The notes under the pieces were generated by a model that saw only the letters and a program-made list of their open reading frames with translations, was not told where the DNA came from and searched no databases. A DNA stretch of 64,000 nt. Source: an uncultured Bacteroides sp. Its GTDB lineage: Bacteria; Bacteroidota; Bacteroidia; Chitinophagales; Chitinophagaceae. Below, piece after piece: positions 52,337 through 61,791 of the stretch (positions are counted from its first letter, which is position 1; each line of letters starts with the position of its first letter). The stretch lies in the NCBI GenBank assembly GCA_902168085.1, contig CABHOP010000037.1:62001-126000 (forward strand). The letters run 5' to 3'. Both the position numbers and the translations under genes were made by a program.

Positions 52337-54445
52337 ATGCGTAAAGCGTACACCATAGCATTGGTTGGTAACCCCAACAGCGGGAAAAGCTCCCTTTTTA
52401 ATGCCCTTACAGGCCTTAACCAAAAGGTAGGCAACTTCCCGGGTGTGACGGTTGATAAAAAAACCGGCAGCACGCATCTTTCCAATAACACAACCGCACA
52501 CGTCATAGACCTGCCCGGTACCTATAGCCTGTACCCCAAAAGTGCAGATGAACAGGTTACCTACGAGGTATTGCTCAACCGCAATAATCCCGATAGGCCC
52601 GATATGATTGTGGTGATAGCCGATGCTGCCAACCTGAAGCGAAACCTGCTGTTCTGCTCTCAGATAATGGACCTGGGTCTGCCTGTTATCATAGCCCTGA
52701 CGATGAACGATATAGCACGCAAAAAGGGCATCAGTATCGATATCAACGGGCTGGAAAGGCTGATGGGTGTACCCGTTGTGGCCATCAACCCGCGAAAGAA
52801 CAAAGGCATCACCCAGCTAAAAAAGACCATAACAGACTATACTGCCGGCAGAAATATTACGTCTGAATTTATAGATGTAAAAAAACTGACAGGCGATTGG
52901 ATAACGGAAGTAAAGGAATTATGCAATGTGGAAAGCAACTATGCCGCCCTGCATATTGCTTGCAATTACTTGGAGCTGCCGCATCTTAACGCTGCTCAAA
53001 GAATTCGCATCGGGGCCTTGCTGGATGAAGTTGCTTTTCATAAAGCCAAAATACAGGCCGATGAGGTCATGCAGCGGTACCAGCGCATAGGCACCATCAT
53101 GCAGCAATGCGTGGTAGAAGTAAACCCGCTTACACGTACGATACTTAGCGAACGCATTGATAAAACATTACTGCATCCGCTGTGGGGCAACCTGATATTA
53201 TTAGCTGTACTGTTCCTGTTATTTCAAAGCATCTTCTGGCTGGCAGCATACCCTATGGATTGGGTAGAGCAAGGCTTCAGCGTGCTATCCGGCTGGCTGG
53301 ACGGGTTGATGCCGGATGGTTTTGTAAAAGACCTGCTTATAAATGGTGTGCTGGCCGGTATCAGCGGGGTTGCTGTTTTCATACCGCAGATAATGATACT
53401 CTTCGGCTTCATCACCATATTGGAAGATAGTGGTTACATGGCGCGTATCAGCTTCCTTACCGATAGGCTCATGCGCAGTGCGGGGCTGAATGGCCGTAGC
53501 GTAATGCCGCTGATAAGCGGTATGGCCTGTGCTGTACCGGCCATTATGGCGGCACGCACCATTCAAAACCGTAAAGAACGGCTGATAACCATCATGGTAA
53601 CACCGCTGATGAGTTGCTCAGCCCGCTTACCCGTATACACCATACTCATTGGCCTTGTGATACCGGAGAAAAAATTTCTCATCTTCAACATGCAGGGCCT
53701 TGTACTGATGGGGCTTTACCTATTGGGCTTTTTCATGGCGCTTATCGTTTCTAAAGTGATGAGCCTGGTGATAAAAATGAAGGAGAAGACCTACTTTCTG
53801 ATGGAGCTGCCCGTGTACCGCGCACCGCGGTGGAAGAATGTAGGCATTACCATGATAGAAAAGGCAAAAGTCTTTGTGACCGATGCCGGTAAGGTCATCA
53901 TGATCATTTCCATACTCCTGTGGGCATTGGCTACTTATGGGCCACCTGCGCAAATGGATAAGGTAACCGAAAAATATGCACTGCTGAAACAGCAGAACCC
54001 CACACAGACAGAAAACCTGGGGCGGGCCGAGCAAATGGAAAAGCTGGAGCATTCCTTTGCAGGCATTGCCGGCCATGCTATTGAGCCCGCTATCCGCCCG
54101 CTGGGATACGACTGGAAGATAGGTATCGCACTTATCACTTCTTTCGCCGCGCGCGAGGTATTTGTAGGTACCATGGCTACGTTATACAGCGTAGGTTCTG
54201 AAGACAACGACGCTACCCTACGCGAAAAAATGCGAAACGCTACACGTGCAGATGGTACGCCGGTTTACACCCTGGCAACAGGCCTGTCACTCACCATATT
54301 CTACGTTTTTGCCATGCAGTGCATGAGTACCCTGGCCATAGTAAAGCGCGAAACCCGCAGCTGGAAGTATCCCGTCATCCAGTTCCTGTACATGTCGGCC
54401 ATAGCATATCTCGCTTCTTTACTGGTATACCAGCTATTTTCTTAG
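52337..54445 (+). CDS. feoB: ferrous iron transporter FeoB
   Basis: A 702-residue protein. The N-terminal G domain shows GNPNSGKSSLFNALTG (residues 11-26), the G2/G3 region (FPGVTVDKKTG, DLPGTYSLYP) and the MNDI G4. The membrane part has Nucleoside_gate segments, including ILEDSGYMARISFLTDRLM, GMACAVPAIMAARTI and MSCSARLPVYTILI with conserved cysteines that line the pore. It imports Fe(II). No feoA is adjacent and none is fused at the N-terminus, which is less common. Control by a Fur- or DtxR-type regulator is likely, but I see no operator. Confidence 0.95.
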   Translation: MRKAYTIALVGNPNSGKSSLFNALTGLNQKVGNFPGVTVDKKTGSTHLSNNTTAHVIDLPGTYSLYPKSADEQVTYEVLLNRNNPDRPDMIVVIADAANLKRNLLFCSQIMDLGLPVIIALTMNDIARKKGISIDINGLERLMGVPVVAINPRKNKGITQLKKTITDYTAGRNITSEFIDVKKLTGDWITEVKELCNVESNYAALHIACNYLELPHLNAAQRIRIGALLDEVAFHKAKIQADEVMQRYQRIGTIMQQCVVEVNPLTRTILSERIDKTLLHPLWGNLILLAVLFLLFQSIFWLAAYPMDWVEQGFSVLSGWLDGLMPDGFVKDLLINGVLAGISGVAVFIPQIMILFGFITILEDSGYMARISFLTDRLMRSAGLNGRSVMPLISGMACAVPAIMAARTIQNRKERLITIMVTPLMSCSARLPVYTILIGLVIPEKKFLIFNMQGLVLMGLYLLGFFMALIVSKVMSLVIKMKEKTYFLMELPVYRAPRWKNVGITMIEKAKVFVTDAGKVIMIISILLWALATYGPPAQMDKVTEKYALLKQQNPTQTENLGRAEQMEKLEHSFAGIAGHAIEPAIRPLGYDWKIGIALITSFAAREVFVGTMATLYSVGSEDNDATLREKMRNATRADGTPVYTLATGLSLTIFYVFAMQCMSTLAIVKRETRSWKYPVIQFLYMSAIAYLASLLVYQLFS

Positions 54446-54549
54446 AAACCAATTGATAATAGCTCGTTAAGCAGGCGGTATCCGTATGTAAAATGCATAA
54501 CACTTTTTTACCTTCGTGCATTCCTAATCCCTGAGTTTTAAACCATACG

Positions 54550-55596
54550 GTGGACGATATAAAACATTTCTTTAAAAACCTGTTTGAGCATTCAGACTTT
54601 CGCTCGTTTTGGCGCAGCGGTAGCTGGACAAAGTTCCACGGGTGGTTGTATATCATCAGCGACCTGATGGTATGGTCGGCCTATTTTGTCATACCCCTGC
54701 TCATATTGTTCTATGTTGTTACCAAGCGTCAGAAGGTACGGTTTAATAAACTCTATTTTCTCTTTGCTGCCTTTATACTTACCTGCGGTGCTACCTATTT
54801 TGTAGATGCACTTATGTTTTGGATGCCGGTATACAGGTTCAGTGCCTTGATGCGCTTTATAACAGGTGTTATCAGCTGGGTAACCGTATTCTATGTGTTT
54901 AAAATGTTGCCGGTAGCATTTTCACTACGCTCGCAGGAAGATCTGGAAACCGAAATAAATAACCGCAAAAAGGTTGAGGAGAAAATAAAAGAAAAGAATG
55001 CCCTGCTGCTGGATGCAGAGAAAATAGCCAAACTGGCTTATATACAATGGGATGTGATGAATGAGAAAGTAACCATGTCGGAAGCATCGAAGTATATATT
55101 CGATATGCCTGAGGATAAAGAGTTTAATCATTCCAACTTTACCCAACTGATATACCCCGAAGATGTGAAACATCTGGAAAAGATGATAGATACCATCTTT
55201 ATCAAAAAGCTGTTCCCCGATTTCTATTGCCGCATTGTAACCGGGAAGAATGAAGTGAAGCACCTGCTGGTGCGCGGTGAAGTAACGCTGAACAACGATG
55301 GCCTGATACAAACCATAAACGGTACGCTGCAGGATGTAACAGAGCAGCGTCTGTACATACAAAAAATACAGCTTCAAAACCAGAAGCTGAAAGACATAGC
55401 CTGGATACAATCGCACAAAGTGCGTAGCCCTGTGGCTACAATTATGGGATTGATACAGCTATTTAATAAACAAGATGCGGCAGACCCTATTAATGAACAA
55501 GTGCTGGAAGGCATTATGGAAGCCGCCGAGAACCTGGACGAAGTGATAAAGGAAATAAATGGCAAAACCGAAACAATACATGAACTGGAACAATAA
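54550..55596 (+). CDS. ethylene-receptor-like membrane sensor with PAS and H-box, lacking the kinase ATPase domain
   Basis: A 348-residue protein beginning with GTG. Three N-terminal membrane helices resemble plant ETR1: IISDLMVWSAYFVIPL (Asp and Tyr with the same spacing as ETR1 D25 and Y32) and FILTCGATYFVD (Cys at the C65 position, but Tyr instead of the H69 copper ligand). A coiled coil (residues about 130-155) leads to a PAS domain (about 160-265), then a DHp-like helix with SHKVRSPVATIMGL. The protein ends about 60 residues later, with no HATPase domain. It may dimerise with, or pass phosphate to, another protein. It has its own terminator. Confidence 0.8.
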   Translation: MDDIKHFFKNLFEHSDFRSFWRSGSWTKFHGWLYIISDLMVWSAYFVIPLLILFYVVTKRQKVRFNKLYFLFAAFILTCGATYFVDALMFWMPVYRFSALMRFITGVISWVTVFYVFKMLPVAFSLRSQEDLETEINNRKKVEEKIKEKNALLLDAEKIAKLAYIQWDVMNEKVTMSEASKYIFDMPEDKEFNHSNFTQLIYPEDVKHLEKMIDTIFIKKLFPDFYCRIVTGKNEVKHLLVRGEVTLNNDGLIQTINGTLQDVTEQRLYIQKIQLQNQKLKDIAWIQSHKVRSPVATIMGLIQLFNKQDAADPINEQVLEGIMEAAENLDEVIKEINGKTETIHELEQ

Positions 55597-55625
55597 AGGC
55601 AGCCAACCGGCTGCCTTTATTGTTA
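55592..55625. terminator. bidirectional terminator between the sensor and iscA
   Basis: Perfect 13-bp stem AATAAAGGCAGCC (55592-55604) with GGCTGCCTTTATT (55609-55621), loop AACC. The stop codon of the sensor overlaps its start. Confidence 0.9.
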
Positions 55626-55646
55626 TTATATAACTGCATATAATTA

Positions 55647-55973
55647 TTATACAGAGAAACTTTCACCACAACCGCAGGTGCGGCTGGCATTAGGATTGCT
55701 GAAGTGAAAGCCCTTACCATTCAGGCCATCTGAAAATTCAAGTGTAGTATCGCACAGGTACAGGAAGCTTTTCAGGTCTGTTACCAGTTTTATGCCATGG
55801 TCTTCAAATACCTGGTCGTTGGGCTGAGATTCATTATCGAAATCGAGCTTGTACGACAGGCCGGAACAACCGCCACCTACTACGCCTACCCTAAGAAAGT
55901 ATGTATCATCCAATTCAGCGTCTTTACGCAGTTGGTGAATCTTTTCTTTTGCCTTCTCACTAATATATATCAT
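55647..55973 (-). CDS. iscA: iron-sulfur cluster assembly protein IscA/SufA type
   Basis: A 108-residue A-type carrier. The three ligand cysteines are in VVGGGCSGLSYKLDF (about residue 35) and TCGCGESF near the C-terminus. It delivers Fe-S clusters or iron to apo-proteins. It lies about 100 bp downstream of iscU on the same strand, forming iscS-iscU-iscA. Confidence 0.93.
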   Translation of the reverse strand: MIYISEKAKEKIHQLRKDAELDDTYFLRVGVVGGGCSGLSYKLDFDNESQPNDQVFEDHGIKLVTDLKSFLYLCDTTLEFSDGLNGKGFHFSNPNASRTCGCGESFSV

Positions 55974-56070
55974 ACAATAAGATTTATGGAAGTGGCTAAT
56001 TTATTACCTTCTCACCACCCTTAACCCACTAATGCTAAACCACTTATAAGCTTGATTGTCCTGATTGTTA

Positions 56071-56487
56071 TTAATGTTTTTTCTCTTCAAGCTCCAGTGC
56101 AGGCATACCGTTTTTTACGCGGTAGTCGTTGATAGCCGCCTTGATAGCATCTTCGGCCAATACAGAGCAGTGAATTTTTACAGGAGGCAGGTTCAGTTCT
56201 TCTACGATATCCATATTATCTATCGTTAGCGCCTGGTCCACAGTCTTACCTTTCAGCCATTCTGTAGCCAGTGATGATGACGCGATAGCAGAACCGCAAC
56301 CGAATGTTTTGAACTTAGCATCGCTGATAACGCCGGTTGCTTCGTCTACCTCTATCTGCAGGCGCATAACGTCGCCGCATTCAGGGGCCCCTACCAGGCC
56401 GGTACCAACGTTGTTTTTGCTTTTATCAAGCGTACCCACATTCTTGGGGTGCGTATAGTGATCTATTAATTTTTCTGAATATGCCAT
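56071..56487 (-). CDS. iscU: iron-sulfur cluster scaffold IscU
   Basis: A 138-residue scaffold protein. Its three cysteines are in GAPECGDVM (about residue 38), TFGCGSAIASSS (about 63) and IHCSVLAEDAI (about 107), with the Asp after the first Cys. Clusters are built here from sulfur supplied by IscS. It lies 33 bp after iscS. Confidence 0.95.
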   Translation of the reverse strand: MAYSEKLIDHYTHPKNVGTLDKSKNNVGTGLVGAPECGDVMRLQIEVDEATGVISDAKFKTFGCGSAIASSSLATEWLKGKTVDQALTIDNMDIVEELNLPPVKIHCSVLAEDAIKAAINDYRVKNGMPALELEEKKH

Positions 56488-56520
56488 GATTATATTGTTT
56501 TTAATTGGGTGTTGTAGTGA

Positions 56521-57741
56521 TTAATGGTGTGCCCACTCTATCGAATTAAGGTCTATACCTTCTTTGAACATTTCCCACAGCGGGCTCATTTCGCGCAGTT
56601 TCAATACTGTTTCCGATATAGCTTTGATGGTATAATCAATTTGTTCATCGGTAGTGAAACGGCCCAGGCCGAAACGCAGTGAGCTATGTGCCAGGTCATC
56701 GCCCAGGCCCAGTGCTTTCAGCACATAAGAAGGCTCCAGCGATGCTGATGTACAAGCCGAACCGCTCGATAGGGCGATATTTTTATTAAAGCCCATCATC
56801 AGGCCTTCGCCCTCTACATATTTAAATGATATATTAGCTACGTGTGGTAAGCGATGTTCACGGTTGCCATTCACATACGCTTCTTCCAGTTGCATCAGGC
56901 CGGCTTCCAGCCTGTCGCGCATTTTGCTCAGGCGTTGTCCTTCGGCTTCCATTTCGTTCATGCATATTTCGCAAGCCTTACCAAAGCCTACTATGCCCGG
57001 TACATTCATAGTGCCGCTGCGCATACCACGCTCGTGGCCACCGCCATCCATCTGGGCAGTTACCTTTACACGCGGGCTTTTACGGCGTACATATAATGCG
57101 CCCACGCCTTTAGGGCCATACATTTTGTGTGCGCTGAAGGCCATTAGGTCTATACCATCGGCATTTACATCCACAGGTACTTTACCCACAGCCTGGGTGC
57201 CATCTGTAAAGAACAGTACACCGTGCTTACGGGCTATTTTGCTTATTTCACGGATGGGCTGTATCACGCCTATCTCGTTATTGCCATACATAATGGCTAT
57301 CAATATCGTCTTATCTGTAATGGCTTTTTCCAGCTCATTCAGGTCTATCAGGCCATCGGCAGCTACCGGCAGGTAAGTAACCTGTCCGCCCAGTTTTTCA
57401 ATATGCTTGCAGGTATCCAGCACAGCTTTGTGCTCTGTAGTACAGGTAATGATATGGTTACCCCTCGATGCATACATTTCAAACACACCTTTTATTGCAA
57501 GGTTATCCGCTTCTGTAGCACCGGAAGTAAATATGATTTCCTTAGGATCCGCACCAATAAGTTTAGCTACCTGTTCACGTGCATAATCTACAGCTTCTTC
57601 AGCGGTCCACCCAAAAGAGTGGTTGCGGCTGGCAGCATTACCAAATTTCTCGGTGAAATAAGGCAGCATGGCATCCACTACGCGTGGATCGCATGGTGTT
57701 GTAGCATTATTGTCCAGATATATGGGCAATTTTAATTCCAT
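56521..57741 (-). CDS. iscS: cysteine desulfurase IscS
   Basis: A 406-residue PLP enzyme of the NifS/IscS group. [14 protein letters not shown] is at the start, TTEHKAVLD and the PLP Lys in [13 protein letters not shown] (about residue 210) are visible, and the mobile catalytic-Cys loop [16 protein letters not shown] (about residue 330) is of the long IscS type. It takes sulfur from cysteine for Fe-S clusters and tRNA thiolation. It is the first gene of the isc operon and has a TAACTTTG promoter element. Confidence 0.95.
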   Translation of the reverse strand: MELKLPIYLDNNATTPCDPRVVDAMLPYFTEKFGNAASRNHSFGWTAEEAVDYAREQVAKLIGADPKEIIFTSGATEADNLAIKGVFEMYASRGNHIITCTTEHKAVLDTCKHIEKLGGQVTYLPVAADGLIDLNELEKAITDKTILIAIMYGNNEIGVIQPIREISKIARKHGVLFFTDGTQAVGKVPVDVNADGIDLMAFSAHKMYGPKGVGALYVRRKSPRVKVTAQMDGGGHERGMRSGTMNVPGIVGFGKACEICMNEMEAEGQRLSKMRDRLEAGLMQLEEAYVNGNREHRLPHVANISFKYVEGEGLMMGFNKNIALSSGSACTSASLEPSYVLKALGLGDDLAHSSLRFGLGRFTTDEQIDYTIKAISETVLKLREMSPLWEMFKEGIDLNSIEWAHH

Positions 57742-57770
57742 AATATTTATAACCCTCTGTTTAATTTCAA

Positions 57771-57778
57771 CAAAGTTA
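57771..57778 (-). promoter_or_regulatory. promoter -7 element (TAACTTTG) of the isc operon
   Basis: On the minus strand TAACTTTG fits TAnnTTTG, 29 bases before the ATG at 57741. No IscR-like palindrome was noticed. Confidence 0.55.
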
Positions 57779-57852
57779 AGCCAATTGTGCTATTTTGGGG
57801 CAATAAATAGCATATTAGCTGTTAATATGTCTATTTGTAAAAGCTATCTCAA

Positions 57853-58254
57853 ATGTTGCGTATAGAACACTTAGGTATTGCAGTAAAAAATCTTGCTGCC
57901 TCCATTCCACTTTTCGAACAACTGCTTAATACTCCGTGCTATAAGACAGAAATAGTGGAATCAGAAGGTGTGAATACCGCATTTTTCAGTATCGGCGAAT
58001 CAAAAGTAGAGCTACTGGAAGCTACTAAAGAAGGCAGCCCTATAGAAAAGTTTATATCTAAGAAGGGAGAAGGCATACACCACGTAGCCTTTGAAGTAGA
58101 AAATATTGAGGCAGAAATGAAGCGACTGGCTGCACTGGGTTTTGAACTGCTGAATGAAACACCTAAAAAAGGTGCAGATAACAAACTGGTTTGTTTCCTG
58201 CACCCTAAAACTACAAATGGCATGCTGGTAGAGCTATGCCAGGAAATACGTTAG
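57853..58254 (+). CDS. mce: methylmalonyl-CoA epimerase
   Basis: A 133-residue protein of the glyoxalase/VOC fold. The metal ligands are in RIEHLGIAV (His near residue 4), GIHHVAFEVENIE (His about 76) and GMLVELCQ (Glu about 129). EGVNTAFFSIGESKVELLE fits methylmalonyl-CoA epimerase, which interconverts the (S) and (R) forms in propionate metabolism. The mutase genes are not nearby. It overlaps the Wzz-like gene by 4 bp tail to tail. Confidence 0.9.
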   Translation: MLRIEHLGIAVKNLAASIPLFEQLLNTPCYKTEIVESEGVNTAFFSIGESKVELLEATKEGSPIEKFISKKGEGIHHVAFEVENIEAEMKRLAALGFELLNETPKKGADNKLVCFLHPKTTNGMLVELCQEIR

Positions 58255-59132
58255 TCTTTGAATTTTATAGCCGGTATCACAAAGGCTGCCAGAACTGTAT
58301 ATAAGAACAGGCCTAAAGCAATGCCGATGGCCAAAAATATTACGATTGATTTTTGGGCCGCAGTAGATACGATGGCATCATCTATCACTACCAGTCCCGA
58401 TGGCATCCGTTGTTTACGGAGCAATTCTTGCTTACGCTTATACAACTCATAAGAAAACTCAAGGGTGGAGCCGGAGGATTTCTCGGTTTTATCATCAAGG
58501 GCAGCATTAGTAGTAGTAGCATTGCCAACTATAATGCCCCTGCGGCTAAGACTATCTATAGCACGCATTTCTTTATCTATATAGTCCAGCTCTTCCTGGT
58601 TTTCCAGCAATTTCACACGTTTTCTATCAGCCATATACTCGTTACCCGTTTCCAGGAATAGCATGATACCATCCTGTAGCTTCCGTATCTTGCTGCTATC
58701 GTCCACCGTTATATTTACCATAAAGGGTATGCGGTCTGTATTCAGGTCTTTACGCAGGTCTTCACCAAGTATGTTCGTACCTTCAACATGTGCCAGTGTT
58801 TTAGCTGTTTCTAAAGGCACCTGCAGTATGGTGGCCACTTTATCATATTGCTTCCTGCTTACCAGTGTATTTATTTTAGCAAGCCGGTCACCATATATTT
58901 TACGTACCAGCTCATCATACATCACAGTAAAAGAAGCCTTGTAATAACCGGCATCGCTACTGTATTTGATAAGCATAGGTGTAATGCCTATCATCATGCA
59001 TACAATGAACAATACAATATTCCTGCGGATACTTACAAAGAACAGGTGTATCAGCCTTATGGTCTTATAATATATAGATTGGGTTTGCGATTGAAAATCT
59101 TTATCAGAATTGCCTGCTGGCGTGGTTTGCAT
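58251..59132 (-). CDS. Wzz-like chain-length determinant/polysaccharide co-polymerase
   Basis: A 293-residue protein, start at the ATG at 59132; the longer frame begins with a poor N-terminus. One membrane helix lies near residues 40-60 (VLFIVCMMIGITPML) and one near the C-terminus (IVIFLAIGIALGLFLYTVLAAF). Between them is a long periplasmic alpha-helical region with coiled-coil character. That layout is the Wzz/PCP type, which sets O-antigen or capsule chain length. The Pro-rich second-helix motif of classic Wzz is weak, so it could be another exopolysaccharide co-polymerase. Confidence 0.7.
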   Translation of the reverse strand: MQTTPAGNSDKDFQSQTQSIYYKTIRLIHLFFVSIRRNIVLFIVCMMIGITPMLIKYSSDAGYYKASFTVMYDELVRKIYGDRLAKINTLVSRKQYDKVATILQVPLETAKTLAHVEGTNILGEDLRKDLNTDRIPFMVNITVDDSSKIRKLQDGIMLFLETGNEYMADRKRVKLLENQEELDYIDKEMRAIDSLSRRGIIVGNATTTNAALDDKTEKSSGSTLEFSYELYKRKQELLRKQRMPSGLVVIDDAIVSTAAQKSIVIFLAIGIALGLFLYTVLAAFVIPAIKFKD

Positions 59133-59347
59133 AGCGTGTATTTGTGGTAAAAATAAAATGTATTTACACAATGTTCAAAAAACATACCGATTCGTCGGGA
59201 AAAATTGGCCTGATATGTGCTGATATAGTTAGAATACCGTATTTTTATTGTCCGCCGTTTATCATTGCCATTCTTTATACCCTTCCGTTAATACCTAAGT
59301 TTATCCTTTGCCCATACTTTTTTCTGAAGCTTTAAAGAGCTAGGACT

Positions 59348-60277
59348 ATGCAGGCACCCCAGGAAAAACCGATTGTAAAAGAAGCCATTCTTAAAACGCT
59401 TCAATACTTCCATTATTTTAAGCACCCGTTGTATCCCGAAGAAATTTTCAGGTTTCTTGGTACGGACATCTCTATAAAAGCATTGTTATCACTACTTGGT
59501 GAAATGGTAGCAGATGGTATGATATACACGCATCGTAACTATTATACGCTGCAGGATGACGAAACACTGGTAGGCAGAAGAGAAGAAGGTGCATGGCGGG
59601 CTCAGCAATTGATGACTAAAGCATACAACTCTGCAAGGCTTATTGCACGCTTCCCTTTTGTAAAAAGCGTTTGTATATCAGGTTCTCTATCCAAAGGGTA
59701 CGCAAATGAAAAATCAGATATCGACCTCTTCATTATTACAGATGAAAAGCGCCTGTGGATATGCCGCACTTTTCTGCACCTGTTCAAAAAATTCACATTC
59801 GTGTTGGGAAGGGAACATTCGTTTTGTATGAACTATTTCATAGACGAATCGCGATTGCATATAGAAGAACAAAACATTTTTACTGCTACAGAGCTGGCCA
59901 CGCTTTTGCCTGTATATAATAAGGCAACACATGGCGAACTGATCAGTGCCAATAAATGCTGGTTGGTAAAAACATTTCCTAATGCCTGTTGGGATGATGA
60001 AACACCCTGCGTAACAGAGGATCATAATAGCTTTATAAGAAGTATAGCCGAAGGACTGCTGAATGTGCTGATGCCACGCCAGGTAAACCTGCTACTTATG
60101 AAGCTAACTGATAGCTGGTGGCGCTACAAATGGAACCGCCGCAATTATCCCATGCACGAATACGACTTGGCGATGAAAACGAAATGGTATGTATCTAAAA
60201 ACCATCCACTCAATTATCAGAAGAAGGTGCTAAAGGAAATGAAATTTCAACCGGCACAGCTTACGCCGGCTACTTAG
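59348..60277 (+). CDS. nucleotidyltransferase-fold protein
   Basis: A 309-residue protein. An N-terminal helical region (residues 1-100, with a winged-helix-like look) precedes a nucleotidyltransferase motif, SGSLSKGYANEKSDIDLF (about residues 117-131; GS followed by DxD). The C-terminal part is helical with a Trp/Arg-rich stretch (SWWRYKWNRRNYPMHEYDL). The fold is shared by enzymes that add nucleotides to proteins, antibiotics or RNA; the substrate here is unknown. It is convergent with the methyltransferase operon (8-bp overlap). The 215-bp gap upstream of it holds no gene I support. Confidence 0.72.
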   Translation: MQAPQEKPIVKEAILKTLQYFHYFKHPLYPEEIFRFLGTDISIKALLSLLGEMVADGMIYTHRNYYTLQDDETLVGRREEGAWRAQQLMTKAYNSARLIARFPFVKSVCISGSLSKGYANEKSDIDLFIITDEKRLWICRTFLHLFKKFTFVLGREHSFCMNYFIDESRLHIEEQNIFTATELATLLPVYNKATHGELISANKCWLVKTFPNACWDDETPCVTEDHNSFIRSIAEGLLNVLMPRQVNLLLMKLTDSWWRYKWNRRNYPMHEYDLAMKTKWYVSKNHPLNYQKKVLKEMKFQPAQLTPAT

Positions 60278-60974
60278 CCCGGCACCACCATTGCAATACA
60301 CTACGATTGAAAAAACCGGGGTATAATTTTTTATAGCCTGCTTTTTTCAGGTCTTTTACAGAATGATGAAAATAGTATTGGCTCATTTGCGGAAAGCATA
60401 TACTGCTGTAATAGGCTTCACTGCGCTGGCGTGCTGCGAGCGTATCATCATAAAATATAGAATCGACCAGGTGTATTTCGCCATTTGTACTTAACATGGG
60501 AAGCAATCGTTCTGTCAACATGTATAGATCAGGAAAATACTGACAGCTGGCGCTTAAAAGTATTATATCTGCAGGTGCTATGGGCAATGCATCTTTCATG
60601 ATGTCGGCATAATACCATTTAAGGGTATTATTAGTGCCAAACACTTTTTCTGCTTGTTGAAGCTCTGTTAGGTTAAGATCTACCCCATGCATGCCATATC
60701 CCTGCTCGTACAATGCATGTGTCATCCATCCATTGCCGCAGCCTACATCTATAATAGTGGCAGCTTTATTTTTAAACCGCGCATGCAAGTATTTTAGCAG
60801 GCGTTCCAGGTTTTGTTTGCGTATATCCCACTCCTGCTTATATGGGCTGTTTGTATCGGTATCGGGTAGTTGCAACAGTACATTGTCCGGCATGACGCGG
60901 CCTTCCTTATCCCTTACTTTTATATAGAGAGATTCCTTTTCGGTATAAAGTAAAGGGTCGCTTACAATAATCAT
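60270..60974 (-). CDS. class I SAM-dependent methyltransferase
   Basis: A 234-residue methyltransferase. Motif I is IIDVGCGNGWMTHAL (about residue 76), followed by GVDLNLTEL and ILLSASCQYFPDL. No substrate-specific signature is evident. It is the third gene in the run radical SAM enzyme, methyltransferase, methyltransferase, with a 9-bp gap to its upstream neighbour, so it is probably co-transcribed. Confidence 0.85.
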   Translation of the reverse strand: MIIVSDPLLYTEKESLYIKVRDKEGRVMPDNVLLQLPDTDTNSPYKQEWDIRKQNLERLLKYLHARFKNKAATIIDVGCGNGWMTHALYEQGYGMHGVDLNLTELQQAEKVFGTNNTLKWYYADIMKDALPIAPADIILLSASCQYFPDLYMLTERLLPMLSTNGEIHLVDSIFYDDTLAARQRSEAYYSSICFPQMSQYYFHHSVKDLKKAGYKKLYPGFFNRSVLQWWCRAK

Positions 60975-60983
60975 AACAACTAC

Positions 60984-61790
60984 TTATCGTTTTTGCATTG
61001 TTATCATGCAATAATCGCCCCACCTGTTGAAAGGATATGTCTTCCGGAGGCGTTTTTCTATTTTTTCCAACATAGCAAAAACCTTCGGGTGCTTTTCTAC
61101 AAATTGCTCTATATAAGGCGGGGGTACTGCGAGCGATAAAGACTTTAAAGACAATAACTCAAAGCTCTTTTGCAGCCTGGTTGTTACATAAGAAGGGTTG
61201 TAATAATAACATTGAAAATACACACCCTCAAGATGCGCGCTTGTACCATTTTTTGCGAACCTTCTGAAGGCTGTTTTAAAATAGCCCTTAAAGAGCATTA
61301 ACAAATCCCATGGGCATACCTTTGGCATGATTACCAATGTGAACCGGCCACCGGGCTTCAATAGCTTTTCAATATCGAACAATACTTTTTCCAGGTGTTG
61401 CGTACAATTGAGGCCACCAAAATTGGAATAGATATAATCAAACTGCCTGCCTTGGATATGTTCTAATTCATTGAAAGAGCATTTCAATGTTTCAATCTTG
61501 TCATTTAGTTGTAACGCATTCACTTTTTCGCGTAGCTGTTTCAGCATACCATCTGCATTGTCGGTAGCCAATATATTATAGCCGCGTTTAGCAAAGTATA
61601 CGGAATCGGTGCCCGTACCACAATTAAGCTCCAGTATCTGTGCATTAGGCTGCAGGTATTGCAGTATTTCTTCGCGTACCTGCTCCCTTGCCCATACAGT
61701 TATTTTGTTACTATCGTATATAGCATCAAAATGGCCCGACTGGCGTGAAAACGCTTCATTTACTTCTGCTTCCTGCTGCAATGAATGCAT
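60984..61790 (-). CDS. class I SAM-dependent methyltransferase
   Basis: A 268-residue methyltransferase. Motif I is ILELNCGTGTDSVYFAKRGY (about residue 48), then ATDNADGML and the segment FDYIYSNFGGLNC. The C-terminal part, with a predicted basic amphipathic helix, could contact membrane lipids. It starts one base after the radical SAM stop codon and is clearly in its operon. Confidence 0.87.
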   Translation of the reverse strand: MHSLQQEAEVNEAFSRQSGHFDAIYDSNKITVWAREQVREEILQYLQPNAQILELNCGTGTDSVYFAKRGYNILATDNADGMLKQLREKVNALQLNDKIETLKCSFNELEHIQGRQFDYIYSNFGGLNCTQHLEKVLFDIEKLLKPGGRFTLVIMPKVCPWDLLMLFKGYFKTAFRRFAKNGTSAHLEGVYFQCYYYNPSYVTTRLQKSFELLSLKSLSLAVPPPYIEQFVEKHPKVFAMLEKIEKRLRKTYPFNRWGDYCMITMQKR

Positions 61791-61791
61791 A

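Noticed and set aside
59144-59335. 63-codon frame between the Wzz-like and nucleotidyltransferase genes
   Set aside because: It starts with GTG, has no promoter or ribosome site, and shows no family features; the hydrophobic tail could be chance in AT-rich DNA.
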